From Sulfuricella sp. T08 (GTDB taxonomy: Bacteria; Pseudomonadota; Gammaproteobacteria; Burkholderiales; Sulfuricellaceae), in NCBI RefSeq assembly GCF_000971475.1, contig NZ_DF967520.1, forward strand, positions 1 to 64,000: DNA of 64,000 nt, written 5' to 3'. The notes under the pieces were generated by a model. It ran no database searches, was not told where the DNA came from, and saw only the letters and a program-made list of their open reading frames with translations. The position numbers were made by a program, and so were the translations under genes. Positions 14,345 through 23,010 of the stretch are shown here, piece by piece (within the stretch, counting starts at the first letter, position 1; each line of letters starts with the position of its first letter).

Positions 14345-14832
14345 TGCTCAAAGGCCTGCTGGCGGATGTGGGGCTTACCGGATATCGGTCGTTTTACCGC
14401 GATCGACAGTTTGTGCTGGCGCTGCTGGCGGGAATGGTTGTCTGGCTGTCATTCTGGCTGGTTTTTCCGGACTTGCTTCCGGTGGTTCACGGCAAGATGA
14501 ATGTTCCCTTTTTAGTGTCCATGGTGCTATGGCAACCGCTGTTGGAAGAGCTGCTGTTCAGAGGGGTTGTTCAGGGGCAACTCCGGCTGCGCACCTGGGG
14601 CGGGAAAAAGCACTGGGGCATGACCCAGGCAAATCTGCTGACTTCGGTCTTGTTTGTACTGGCCCATGCGTTTTACCATCCGCCGCTTTGGGCCCTTGCC
14701 GTGTTCGTGCCTTCTCTGGTATTCGGGCATTTCCGCGACAGGTATGGGAACATCACACCTTCTTTGGTGTTGCATGTTTATTATAATATGGGATTTTTTT
14801 CGCTTGGGGCACTACATTCCCTCCCCGCTTAG
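14344..14832 (+). CDS. CPBP-family glutamic intramembrane protease inside the gsp operon
   Basis: A 162-residue polytopic protein with the three CPBP (CAAX protease and bacteriocin-processing) motifs: EELLFRG (about 70-76; E-E-x-x-x-R), FVLAHAFYH (F-x-x-x-H) and LHVYYNMGFF (H-x-x-x-N). It is one of the shortest members, about four to five membrane spans. Its ATG overlaps the gspF stop by one base (TGATG) and gspG follows after 12 nt, so it is part of the operon. Such proteases placed with type II secretion genes have been linked to C-terminal sorting signals (MYXO-CTERM and JDVT-CTERM systems); that link is an inference here. Confidence 0.8.
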   Translation: MLKGLLADVGLTGYRSFYRDRQFVLALLAGMVVWLSFWLVFPDLLPVVHGKMNVPFLVSMVLWQPLLEELLFRGVVQGQLRLRTWGGKKHWGMTQANLLTSVLFVLAHAFYHPPLWALAVFVPSLVFGHFRDRYGNITPSLVLHVYYNMGFFSLGALHSLPA

Positions 14833-14844
14833 GGAGAAGGAATC

Positions 14845-15315
14845 ATGAGGCGGTTAGTTAACGGTAGGAGTATGCAAATGGATAGTATTTCGAAGTGTCG
14901 GCAGTCAGGATTTACCCTGATCGAGATCATGATCGTGGTGGTGATTCTGGGTATTCTGGCGGCGCTGATTGTCCCGAAGGTCATGGGGCGACCCGATGAG
15001 GCGCGAGTCATCGCCGCAAAGCAGGATATTGCCGCACTGGGACAGGCGCTCAAGCTTTACCGCCTGGACAATATCCGCTATCCGGCAACGGATCAGGGCT
15101 TGCAGGCGCTGGTAGTCAGGCCGACCAGCGAGCCGATCCCTCCTAACTGGAAACCTGGCGGTTATCTCGATCGCCTGCCGAAAGACCCCTGGGGCCATGA
15201 TTACCAGTACCTGAATCCGGGCATGCACGGGGAAATCGATGTGTTCAGCCTGGGTGCGGATGGCGCTCCCGGCGGTGAAGGCAATGATGCGGATATCGGG
15301 TCGTGGAACCTGTAA
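14845..15315 (+). CDS. gspG: Major pseudopilin GspG
   Basis: A class III prepilin with cleavage after Gly in QSG-FTLIEIMIVVVILGILA (Glu at +5), then the GspG core with YRLDNIRYPATDQGLQALV, DPWGHDYQYLNPG and a C-terminal calcium-loop-like GADGAPGGEGNDADIGSW. It builds the pseudopilus shaft. ATG 14845 has an AGGGAGAAGGA ahead of it; ATG 14878 (leader of 11 residues, AGGAG seven bases ahead) is an equally good start. Confidence 0.93.
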   Translation: MRRLVNGRSMQMDSISKCRQSGFTLIEIMIVVVILGILAALIVPKVMGRPDEARVIAAKQDIAALGQALKLYRLDNIRYPATDQGLQALVVRPTSEPIPPNWKPGGYLDRLPKDPWGHDYQYLNPGMHGEIDVFSLGADGAPGGEGNDADIGSWNL

Positions 15316-15322
15316 TTCCAAA

Positions 15323-15802
15323 ATGAAGGTCTTGCGACAGGCCGGCTTTACTCTGATTGAGATCCTGGTGGTGCTGGTGATTATCGGCATTACCGTGGCC
15401 ATGGTCAGCATCAATCTCATGCCGGACGATAAGCGCGTGCTGACGACAGAGGCTCAGAAGCTGGCGCTGTTGTTCGAGCAGGCGCGTGATGAGGCGATCA
15501 TCAGCGGAAAGGAAATTGCGTGGTCGGTTGAGGGAGATAAAACCCGTTTCTGGCGCAAGGACGATAAAGGCAAGTGGACACCCGTCAGCGGGGATGAGCT
15601 GTTCCGTGAGCGCGATCTTGCCCCCGGGGTGAAGCTCTTGGAACTGCAAATCAACTCGGTGAAAGCGGCCATGAATGAACGCCTGATTTTTTCACCGGGC
15701 GGTATGAACATGCCATTCAAACTTGATCTTGGATTGAACACCAGTCACGTGTCGATTGCGGGCGACAACCTGGGTAAGCTTGCCCTGAAGAGCTATGAAT
15801 AG
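15323..15802 (+). CDS. gspH: Minor pseudopilin GspH
   Basis: A 159-residue pseudopilin: leader MKVLRQAG, cleavage before FTLIEILVVLVIIGITVAMV, then LALLFEQARDEAIISGKEIA, typical of GspH/FimT. It starts seven bases after gspG and overlaps gspI by 8 nt. GspH joins the pseudopilus tip complex. Confidence 0.9.
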   Translation: MKVLRQAGFTLIEILVVLVIIGITVAMVSINLMPDDKRVLTTEAQKLALLFEQARDEAIISGKEIAWSVEGDKTRFWRKDDKGKWTPVSGDELFRERDLAPGVKLLELQINSVKAAMNERLIFSPGGMNMPFKLDLGLNTSHVSIAGDNLGKLALKSYE

Positions 15803-16166
15803 GGATAACGGATTTACCCTGCTGGAAGTTCTGATTGCGCTGGCTATTCTGGCCATTGCCATGGCCGCAGTGGCGCGTGCATCCGCACAGATGACGGATA
15901 GTTCTCACGAACTCAAGCTCCGGCTGTTGGCGAGCTGGGTTGCGGATAACCATATGGCGGAACATGCAGCCCAGTCGGTGTGGCCCGATCTTGGGGTAAA
16001 AAGTGGTGAGGTTGAGCAGGCGGGATTGCCATTGCGATGGGAAGAGCGCGTTACCAATACGCCCAATACTGCTTTTCGCCGGATAGAAATCAGGGTGTAC
16101 GCCCACGATCATGAGGATCACGCCTTGGCGCAATTGGTGGGGTATCTGGGAAAGGGCAAGGACTGA
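15795..16166 (+). CDS. gspI: Minor pseudopilin GspI
   Basis: A 123-residue pseudopilin: MNRDNG-FTLLEVLIALAILAIAM, then WVADNHMAE (the conserved A-x-N hallmark) and LRWEERVTNTPNTAFRRIEI. GspI nucleates the tip complex with J and K. The gene stops nine bases before the MITE that separates it from gspJ. Confidence 0.92.
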   Translation: MNRDNGFTLLEVLIALAILAIAMAAVARASAQMTDSSHELKLRLLASWVADNHMAEHAAQSVWPDLGVKSGEVEQAGLPLRWEERVTNTPNTAFRRIEIRVYAHDHEDHALAQLVGYLGKGKD

Positions 16167-16174
16167 AAATGCCA

Positions 16175-16390
16175 GTAGTCAGTCAAGTTGAAACAGCGGG
16201 ACAACTCCCCCCTTTGAAGCGGGGTTGGCAGGGATGGGCGGCTTTTCGCCCAACTCGCAAAAATGGGGGTAGGGGGGATTTAACAGTGGCGGCAAATCCC
16301 GACTCTGCCAAATCCCCCTCAATCCCCCTTTTGCAAAGGGGGAGGCGGTCTGTCTGTATTACATTTACTCGATTCAACTTGACTGACTAC
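16175..16390. mobile_element. MITE family A, copy 1 (216 bp)
   Basis: Terminal inverted repeats GTAGTCAGTCAAGTTGAA (16175-16192) and its complement (ending 16390) match over 18 bp. The interior has AATCCCCCTCAATCCCCC and GGGGGAGGCGG arms and a ggatttaacagtggcggc segment shared with the copies at 26744, 28676, 38152 and 60708. It has no coding capacity. It sits between gspI and gspJ. Confidence 0.85.
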
Positions 16391-16395
16391 CAGGG

Positions 16396-17040
16396 GTGAG
16401 CATCATAAAGAGCGGAAAGAAAATACTTGTTCGCAGTCCGCGCGCGTTTTTTCCGTTGCAAGGCTTCACCCTGGTCGAACTTCTGGTGGCGCTGGCCATT
16501 TTTTCCGTGATGTCGGTAGTGGCATACCGGGGATTGAATGCGGTGCTGGAAACGCGCGAACACCTGATGGCCGATAATCGAAAATGGCGCGAACTGGCGG
16601 TTTTTTTCGCACAGATGAAAGAGAGTGTGACCAATGCTGTTGACCGCCCGGTGCGCGACAGCGGCGATTTGCTAGCCCCCTCATTTCTGGGTAAACCGGA
16701 TGTGGTAGGCGAGAACGATGCCCAGCTGATATTCACGCGCATGGGTTTTTCCGGCCAGCAGGGATCTTTGGGAGATTTGCAGCGCTTCGGCTATCGTTTG
16801 CGCGACCGGAACATCGAGCTGTTGGTATGGCCGGTGCTGGATCAGGCGCCGCATACGCGTCCCACCGTCAGCATTGCGCTGGGCCATGTATCAAGCTTTG
16901 TGGTGCGCTACCTGGATGATAAGGGAGTATGGCAGGCAAAATGGCCGGTAATCGGGCAGAATGACGTCTTGCCGCGAGCGGTCGAGGTCAGGCTCGGCCT
17001 GGTATCGGGCGAGCAGGTGACCCGGGTGTTCGCGCCATGA
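16396..17040 (+). CDS. gspJ: Minor pseudopilin GspJ
   Basis: A 214-residue pseudopilin with GFTLVELLVALAIFSVMSVV, YRGLNAVLETREHL, and VRYLDDKGVWQAKWP followed by LPRAVEVRLGL in the C-terminal domain. The only in-frame start is GTG 16396, six bases after the MITE terminus, giving an unusually long 22-residue leader with little basic character at its start. The insertion may have replaced the native start and ribosome-binding site. It overlaps gspK by 4 nt. Confidence 0.88.
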   Translation: MSIIKSGKKILVRSPRAFFPLQGFTLVELLVALAIFSVMSVVAYRGLNAVLETREHLMADNRKWRELAVFFAQMKESVTNAVDRPVRDSGDLLAPSFLGKPDVVGENDAQLIFTRMGFSGQQGSLGDLQRFGYRLRDRNIELLVWPVLDQAPHTRPTVSIALGHVSSFVVRYLDDKGVWQAKWPVIGQNDVLPRAVEVRLGLVSGEQVTRVFAP

Positions 17041-17981
17041 ATGTTCAGCCTGATCCCTGTAATGGCGCAAGAGAACGGGGTGTCGCCCTCATTACCGTTA
17101 TCCTGATCGTAGCGCTGGCTGCCAGCATGGCAGCATTCATGGCATGGCAGCAGCAGATATGGGTGAGACAGGTAGAGAACCTGCGCGACCAGGCTCAGGC
17201 GCAAGCCGTTGCCCGCGCGGCGATTGACTGGGCGCGGGCGATTCTGGCCGACGATGCGCGCAATAACAATGTCGATCACCTGGGTGAAAAATGGGCAACG
17301 GTGCTGGCGCCGCTGCCGGTTGAGAATGGACGGGTAACGGGGAGTGTGGCCGATCAGCAGGGATTGTTCAATTTCAACAACCTGGTGCGCAACGGCAAGG
17401 TCAGCCAGCCGGATCTGGCCGTTTTCAGGCGCTTGCTGGAACTGCTCGGCCTGCCGGCCGATTTGGCCAATGGCGCAGTGGACTGGATTGATGCGGATTC
17501 CGAGACGACCTATCCGGGCGGCGCCGAAGACATCGATTATCTGGCCATGGACCCATCTTACCGGGCGGCAAACCAGATGATGACCGAAGTGGGCAACCTG
17601 TATCGGGTCAAGGGGTTCTCGCCTGAATTGGTTGAGCGCCTGCGTCCTTTTGTGACGGCCCTGCCTGAGCCGACGCCGGTCAATGTCAATACGGCGCCGG
17701 CGGAGGTGCTGGCGGCATTGTTTCAGGGCCTGTCGCTGGCCGACGCGAAAGCGCTGGTGGAGGCAAGAAAGTCCAGCCATTTTAAGGATCAAGCCGACTT
17801 TCGGGCACACCTGCCAGCAACCAAGGCGGGACAGATTCGGGATACCGATTTTAGCGTGAACAGCCGATATTTCATGGTGACGAGTTCGGCCAATTTCGGG
17901 CGCGCCCAGTCTGGCTACAAGGTCTTGCTGGCGAGGCAGGTGGAAAAGTGGCCTGTGGTGGTCTGGAAAAAAACCAACTGA
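17037..17981 (+). CDS. gspK: Minor pseudopilin GspK
   Basis: A 314-residue atypical pseudopilin. The leader ends RG-VALITVILIVALAASMAA and lacks Glu at +5, as is normal for GspK. The large periplasmic domain has DQQGLFNFNNLV, NGAVDWIDADSET, YPGGAEDIDYL and two helix-hairpin-helix-like SAM segments (NVNTAPAEVLAAL). It caps the pseudopilus. Confidence 0.93.
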   Translation: MNVQPDPCNGARERGVALITVILIVALAASMAAFMAWQQQIWVRQVENLRDQAQAQAVARAAIDWARAILADDARNNNVDHLGEKWATVLAPLPVENGRVTGSVADQQGLFNFNNLVRNGKVSQPDLAVFRRLLELLGLPADLANGAVDWIDADSETTYPGGAEDIDYLAMDPSYRAANQMMTEVGNLYRVKGFSPELVERLRPFVTALPEPTPVNVNTAPAEVLAALFQGLSLADAKALVEARKSSHFKDQADFRAHLPATKAGQIRDTDFSVNSRYFMVTSSANFGRAQSGYKVLLARQVEKWPVVVWKKTN

Positions 17982-18015
17982 CTTGTTAGCCTGATTTGGC
18001 ATGATTGGATAACCG

Positions 18016-18099
18016 TTTCACCGCAAAGGACGCAAAGGTGCGCAAAGGAAAGAAAAATGCGAGCCATCTCGCGATCCTTTGCGTCCTTCGCGGTGAGAC
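18016..18099. repeat. CACCGCAAAGGACGCAAAGG inverted-repeat element
   Basis: Arms of about 22 nt, tcaccgcaaaggacgcaaag and its near-perfect complement ending cgcggtgagacg, surround a 35-nt centre. It fills most of the 142-nt gap between gspK and gspL. A decayed copy may lie at 162-237. Confidence 0.7.
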
Positions 18100-18123
18100 G
18101 CCATTTTTTTAAAAGGAAGATTC

Positions 18124-19401
18124 TTGTCGCTTCTGCAGATTTACATCCCTGAGCACTTTACCGGTGACGATTCTCCGCTGATGTCTGCTTCACCCGATGG
18201 GCAACCGAGCGAGGCGTGCCGCTGGGTATTGCGTGATCAGGCCGGGGCCGTCCTGCGCCGCGGAGAAGGGCCTTTGGTCGCCATGCCCAAGGCTGATAGC
18301 GTTCAGGCTGTGGTGCCGGCGAGCATGGTGCTTTTGGCACAGGTGAAAGTGCCTTCGCGTAACCGCCGGAAAATGTTCCAGCTGCTTCCCTACATTGTGG
18401 AAGAGAAATTGATGTACGACCCCGATTCCATCCATGTGGCTGCAGGGCCTCAGCTTCCCGGCGGTGAAACGGTGGTGGCGGTGATCGACAAGGCCTGGAT
18501 GAAGCGCGTCATCGGGGCGTTGCAAAGTGCAGGCCTGCCGCCCTGGCGAATGTGGCCAGAAACCCTGATGCCTGCAGTGCCGCTGGGGACGTGGACAGTG
18601 GTCTGGAACGGGCGGGAAGGTTTCGTGCGCACGGGCATGGTGTCGGGCCAGTCTCTGGATGGCGGCAGTGCCGAGGCTCCACCCCTGGGTTTGTTGCTGG
18701 CAGCGAAGGAAGCTGCAGAAAAAGGCAGCGCTCTCCGAAAAATCAATTTAATACTCGCCGAAGGCTCCGATCAGCCTGATCTGGAAAGCTGGGCAAGCCG
18801 GTTGGACGTCAAGGTTGAGGTAACTGGCGCGTGGGACTGGTCTGCTGCTGCATACGGCATGGAGAAAGGGGTCAACCTGCTGCAAGGCGAGTTTACCCCG
18901 GCGAGGTTTGAGTCGGGCATGCGGCAGCGCCTGCGCATTCCCATGATATTGGTGGGCATTATTATTGCGCTGCAGTTTGGCGGCGGCCTGGCCGACTGGC
19001 TGATGCTGAATTATGAAAAGCGCCAGCTTGATGCCTACATGCAAAAGTCCTTCCGCCAGGCTTTTCCGGAGGCCAAGGCAGTTGTGGATGCGCCCCTGCA
19101 AATGCAGCGCAATCTTGCGGAGTTGCGGCATGTGCGGGGTTTGTCCGATCCGGTGGATTTCCTGCCGGTGCTGGCTAAAGCAGCACCCATCCTCTCTCAG
19201 CCGGAGTCGGTTTCTATCCAGTCCATGCAATACGAGAATGGCATTCTGAGGCTCGATGTGCACCTGCAAGGCTCACAAACGCCTGGACAAGTTCGAAGCC
19301 GTTTCCAGTCTGATGGGATGAAGGCCGATATTGAAAAAGTGGAAACGCCAAAATCAGGCGGTACGATAGTGCGCCTGATGCTGAGGGGAGATGGCTTGTG
19401 A
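18124..19401 (+). CDS. gspL: Type II secretion protein GspL
   Basis: A 425-residue bitopic protein: a cytoplasmic actin-like domain (MVLLAQVKVPSRNRRKMFQL, LPYIVEEKLMYDP), one transmembrane segment at about 275-295 (RIPMILVGIIIALQFGGGLA) and a periplasmic ferredoxin-like domain (SIQSMQYENGILRLDVHLQG). It couples GspE to the inner-membrane platform. The start is TTG 18124 with AAGGAAG ahead of it; no ATG fits. Confidence 0.9.
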   Translation: MSLLQIYIPEHFTGDDSPLMSASPDGQPSEACRWVLRDQAGAVLRRGEGPLVAMPKADSVQAVVPASMVLLAQVKVPSRNRRKMFQLLPYIVEEKLMYDPDSIHVAAGPQLPGGETVVAVIDKAWMKRVIGALQSAGLPPWRMWPETLMPAVPLGTWTVVWNGREGFVRTGMVSGQSLDGGSAEAPPLGLLLAAKEAAEKGSALRKINLILAEGSDQPDLESWASRLDVKVEVTGAWDWSAAAYGMEKGVNLLQGEFTPARFESGMRQRLRIPMILVGIIIALQFGGGLADWLMLNYEKRQLDAYMQKSFRQAFPEAKAVVDAPLQMQRNLAELRHVRGLSDPVDFLPVLAKAAPILSQPESVSIQSMQYENGILRLDVHLQGSQTPGQVRSRFQSDGMKADIEKVETPKSGGTIVRLMLRGDGL

Positions 19402-19895
19402 AGGAAAGAGTTCAGCAGTTCTGGATGCAGGCATCCCCGATGGAGCGCTGGCTGATCGGCGGCGGCTTCGGCCTGTTGCTGGTTGTAGTGCTGGTTTTTT
19501 ATGTGTGGCAGCCACTCGTTCATGATCGCCAGAAATTGCGTGCCAACCTGCCGCAGTTAAGGGTGAGTGCAGAGCAGATGCGTTTAAACGCGGCAGAAGT
19601 GGTCAGGCTGAAAACTCTGCCTTCATCAGCTTCAATGGCGAATGGCGGGATACGCGGCGCAGTTGAGAATTCGGCAGCGGCCTTCAAGCTGCGCGACAGC
19701 TTGAGTCAAGTTAGCGTCGAGGGTGATGGACGCATCAGCATCACGATGGCCACGGTTCCCTTCGATAACTGGGTCAGATGGCTTGGTCACCTGCAGGAAC
19801 AATATCGGATACGCCTGGAATCCTGTCGGGTCGAGGCATTGCCGCAACCGGGCATGGTCAGGATCAAAGCAGTATTGGCCGGGAAAGCGGGATGA
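19398..19895 (+). CDS. gspM: Type II secretion protein GspM
   Basis: A 165-residue bitopic inner-membrane protein: MKERVQQFWMQASPMERWLI, a transmembrane segment GGGFGLLLVVVLVFYVWQPL, and a periplasmic ferredoxin-like domain with VSVEGDGRISITMATVPFDN and WVRWLGHLQ. It pairs with GspL. GTG 19398 overlaps the gspL stop (GTGA), and its own stop overlaps gspN (ATGA). Confidence 0.9.
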   Translation: MKERVQQFWMQASPMERWLIGGGFGLLLVVVLVFYVWQPLVHDRQKLRANLPQLRVSAEQMRLNAAEVVRLKTLPSSASMANGGIRGAVENSAAAFKLRDSLSQVSVEGDGRISITMATVPFDNWVRWLGHLQEQYRIRLESCRVEALPQPGMVRIKAVLAGKAG

Positions 19896-20692
19896 GGTCT
19901 GAAGCAACCGTATTGCCGCGCCATCGCCGCCTGCTTTACGCACTGGCGGGGGTCGGCCTGTACGTGGTAAGCCTGATTGCCACTGCGCCCGCCAGCATGA
20001 TGGATTGGATGTTGCTGCGTCTGACCAATAACCGGATTATCCTGGTACAGCCGGAAGGCGGGTTATGGTATGGGAAGGCGCGGAACCTGATGCTCAAAAC
20101 GGCTGATGGCGGGCTTAGGTCCATGGGTAGCGTCAACTGGGAAATTCTTCTTTTACCCTTGTTGAAGCTGGAATTGGCGGCGAGGCTGGAAGTGGCTGAT
20201 GGGCAAAGCAACTCCAGTGGCATTATTGCAGCGGGATTCGGCAAGCTGCACTTGCGTCAGATGAGAGCCACCTTGCCGGTATCGCTCCTGTCTGAATTCA
20301 TGCCGACCTGGCAAACCTGGAAGCCGAATGGAGCGTTGAAAATCAGCACGGATGAATTTACCCTCAGCCAGCAAGGCGTCCGTGGTACGGCTGAACTGGA
20401 ATGGCGTAATGCCTCCCTGGGCTTGAGCCAAGTCAATCCGCTCGGTGACTATCGGGTGAACATCCAGGGCGATCAGAAAATTGCGCAGATCAGCGTTTCC
20501 ACGATATCGGGGGTGTTGCATCTGGTTGGCAAAGGGGGATGGTCGGAGAGTGACGGGCTGAGCTTTCGTGGTACAGCGTTAGCCGATCCGTCAAAAAGAG
20601 CTGAATTGCGTGATTTTCTGAGGTTATTGGGTAGCGAGCAGAGTAACGGTGTCTACCAGATTGTAATTTCTCATTTCAAGTTGAGAAAATAG
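19892..20692 (+). CDS. gspN: Type II secretion protein GspN
   Basis: A 266-residue protein with an N-terminal membrane anchor (LLYALAGVGLYVVSLIATAP), PASMMDWMLLRLTNNRIILV, GGLWYGKA (the conserved G-T/L-x-W-x-G region) and a beta-rich periplasmic part ending FKLRK. GspN is an accessory protein present in some type II systems. ATG 19892 overlaps the gspM stop. It is the last gene of the operon. Confidence 0.88.
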   Translation: MRSEATVLPRHRRLLYALAGVGLYVVSLIATAPASMMDWMLLRLTNNRIILVQPEGGLWYGKARNLMLKTADGGLRSMGSVNWEILLLPLLKLELAARLEVADGQSNSSGIIAAGFGKLHLRQMRATLPVSLLSEFMPTWQTWKPNGALKISTDEFTLSQQGVRGTAELEWRNASLGLSQVNPLGDYRVNIQGDQKIAQISVSTISGVLHLVGKGGWSESDGLSFRGTALADPSKRAELRDFLRLLGSEQSNGVYQIVISHFKLRK

Positions 20693-20742
20693 ATAAAGGG
20701 ACGAGTGATAAAAATGAGGTTTTCCCATTTTCGGTTTTGAAT

Positions 20743-20758
20743 TGTCATTTATATGACA
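20743..20758. promoter_or_regulatory. Perfect palindrome TGTCAT-TTAT-ATGACA
   Basis: A 6-4-6 inverted repeat in AT-rich DNA between gspN and the export gene. TTGTCA (20742-20747) overlapping its left arm could act as a -35, with TAATGA 17 nt downstream as a poor -10. It is a plausible operator for the polysaccharide operon. Confidence 0.35.
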
Positions 20759-20810
20759 CAAAACTAATGATAGTATGTTTGCACCAAGGGAGCACTGAAC
20801 AAGTCCAACG

Positions 20811-20902
20811 CACCCTCCCCCTTGATGGGGGAGGGCTGGGGAGAGGGTGAGAAATTATGCATTACCCCTCTCCCCAACCCTCTCCCGCAGGGGGAGAGGG
20901 GG
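20811..20902. repeat. CCCTCCCCC/GGGGGAGGG double palindrome
   Basis: Two facing hairpins, caccctcccccttgatgggg with its complementary arm and cccctctcccc...gggggagaggggg, form a BIME-like unit between the operator palindrome and the export gene. Related units occur at 11560, 26921, 31383 and 32659. Confidence 0.65.
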
Positions 20903-20969
20903 TTAATCAGGGGTTCCTTAGGCGGCAGGGCTGCTTGGGTATATTTTCAGATAAATACAGGTCGACAAG

Positions 20970-21623
20970 ATGACACAAAATTTTGTAAGGATATTATTTT
21001 CCATCGCTCTTGGGATGATGTTGAGCTTCGGTGCACTGGCAGAACAGCCAGAAGAGCAGGCACAGGCCGAAGTTGTGAAGGTTGAGTCCGTTGCCATGGA
21101 TGCGGCAGCGAAGGTTGAACCTGCTGTCGAGGAAGTGGACTCTGGTTACCAGATCGGACCGGAAGATGTTCTGGAAATTTCTGTATGGAAAGAAGAAGGC
21201 CTTAAAAAAGAAGCGCTGGTTCGGCCCGATGGAGGTTTGTCTTTCCCATTGATTGGAGAGGTTCAGGCAGCAGGAAAGACGGTGGGGCAGTTGAAGAAAG
21301 AAATTGCCCAACGCCTGGAAAAGTTCATTCCTGATCCGGTGGTGTCGATTGCCTTTCTGAAGGTGGGCGGCAACAAGATTTTTGTTATCGGGAAAGTGAA
21401 TAATCCCGGCGAGTTTCCCGCCGGCCGTTATGTGGACGTGCTCCAAGCGCTCAGCATGGCTAAGGGTTTGACGCCATTTGCTTCAGAGAACGGCATCAAG
21501 ATCATGCGCAAGGAAGGCGGCAAGGACATCGTGTTCCCATTCCGCTATTCCGACGTGAAAAATGGTGAAGACCTGGGGCAGAATATTCAGCTTAAGGGCG
21601 GAGACGTGGTAGTGGTGCCGTGA
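20970..21623 (+). CDS. XrtA-locus polysaccharide export protein (Wza/EpsD-like)
   Basis: A 217-residue secreted protein: signal peptide to about residue 24 (GALA-EQ), a Poly_export domain (YQIGPEDVLEISVWKEEGLK, VRPDGGLSFPLIGEVQAAGK) and one SLBB domain (GGNKIFVIGKVNNPGEFPAG). It matches the PEP-CTERM-locus export protein group (TIGR03027 type). No lipobox cysteine is visible, unlike Wza. It opens the polysaccharide export cluster and should form the outer-membrane exit with the chain-length protein. Confidence 0.88.
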   Translation: MTQNFVRILFSIALGMMLSFGALAEQPEEQAQAEVVKVESVAMDAAAKVEPAVEEVDSGYQIGPEDVLEISVWKEEGLKKEALVRPDGGLSFPLIGEVQAAGKTVGQLKKEIAQRLEKFIPDPVVSIAFLKVGGNKIFVIGKVNNPGEFPAGRYVDVLQALSMAKGLTPFASENGIKIMRKEGGKDIVFPFRYSDVKNGEDLGQNIQLKGGDVVVVP

Positions 21624-21668
21624 GTCGAAGGCGGATCTGAGCGAGCCGATGGCTGAAGGATTAACTAG

Positions 21669-22934
21669 TTGAAGCAATTTGATTCGCTGCACTGGAGAAA
21701 GGCGCCTGCATTTTGTGCCGTGCTGTTTTGCCTTTTTTCATCGGGTGCCGCGGTTGCAGCCGAGTGGTCGATCGAGCCTTCCGTCAGCTTGCGCGAAGAA
21801 TACAACGACAATATTCGTTTTGTGACATCGCCTCATCCCGGCGTGTGGCAGAGTCGGCTTTCACCCAGCATCAGGATGAGCAGTAACACCGAGGTGGCGG
21901 AAGTCAGTGGATTGGCGCAGTTGAACATTATTCAGTTTGCCGGAGATCCTCAGGTAGAAAACCGCAACGATCAGGTTTTTAGCCTGCTCACCCGTTATCA
22001 GTCGGAACTCAATGCCTGGGCCATGAATGTGTCGTATAAGCAGGATTCCACCGCTGACGAGCGTAACACCACGGGTGTTGCACAGAATTTTACCCAACGT
22101 AGCACGCTTAGCCTGAGCCCCTCCTGGATGCGCACCCTGACGGAGCGAAGTTCACTCAATCTGGATTACAGTTATCAGGAAGTAAAATACGGCGCGCATA
22201 CCAACAACCTGAACGATTACACTTCACAGCAGGTGGGCGGCACGTTGCAATACCGTTTGACAGAGCAGGATCAGGTGAGTCTGTCCGCGAATTATTCAAA
22301 ATCGGACTATGCGCCCGAGACGAAGGTTAGCGATCCATCGCCATTTTATCTTTCGACCACTACTCTTAATAAGTCTGACCTGAGCAATGTGCAACTGGGT
22401 ATTGACCATGCGTTTTCAGAGACGCTTCGTGGTTCGTTGACGTTAGGAAAGCGTAATACCATAACGATGAAAGAGCAAAGCCAGGCTCTCTGTCTGGGTT
22501 TGGCTTGTGCGACGCCGGTGAACGTGAAAAGTGAAACTCAGAGTGCTGGCACTACGTTCAGTGCCAATCTGGGGAAGACCTTCGAATCGTCTACGGTGAG
22601 TGGGTTTGCTTCCAGGGACACGAATGCGAGTGGCAGCGGCTTGGTTGAGACAGACAAATTTGGCGTGTCGCTGAACAGGAGTCTGACGGAAAAGCTAACG
22701 GGCTCATTCGACGCGACCGCGTACCGTACCAAGTATATTGATGCAACTGCTCCTGCCAGTCGTTATTATACGTTTGAGCCGAAATTGAACTGGCGTTTTA
22801 CGGAGTGGTGGACACTCGATGCCGGCTATCGTTATGCGCGATCTGAATCAGATGCTGTTACCAATGCCACGACAGCGAACGTGGTGTATCTCAATCTGGT
22901 CTATAACTGGCCAAAAAAGGCCATTTCCCGGTAG
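21669..22934 (+). CDS. TIGR03016-type outer-membrane beta-barrel protein
   Basis: A 421-residue secreted protein: signal peptide to AVAA (about 31), then alternating beta strands such as WSIEPSVSLREEYNDNIRF, NLDYSYQEVKYGAHTNNLND, LQYRLTEQDQVSLSANYS and a C-terminal strand AYRTKYIDATAP...YLNLVYNWPKK. This fits the PEP-CTERM-system beta-barrel family TIGR03016, whose job is unproved. The start is TTG 21669 with AAGGA ahead. It sits between the export and chain-length genes. Confidence 0.8.
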   Translation: MKQFDSLHWRKAPAFCAVLFCLFSSGAAVAAEWSIEPSVSLREEYNDNIRFVTSPHPGVWQSRLSPSIRMSSNTEVAEVSGLAQLNIIQFAGDPQVENRNDQVFSLLTRYQSELNAWAMNVSYKQDSTADERNTTGVAQNFTQRSTLSLSPSWMRTLTERSSLNLDYSYQEVKYGAHTNNLNDYTSQQVGGTLQYRLTEQDQVSLSANYSKSDYAPETKVSDPSPFYLSTTTLNKSDLSNVQLGIDHAFSETLRGSLTLGKRNTITMKEQSQALCLGLACATPVNVKSETQSAGTTFSANLGKTFESSTVSGFASRDTNASGSGLVETDKFGVSLNRSLTEKLTGSFDATAYRTKYIDATAPASRYYTFEPKLNWRFTEWWTLDAGYRYARSESDAVTNATTANVVYLNLVYNWPKKAISR

Positions 22935-23010
22935 CATGACAACCGGGGCTGAAAAATCCTGACAATAATCTAGTGGCGCATCGCCCGGATATCACGAAAT
23001 AAGAGGAATC

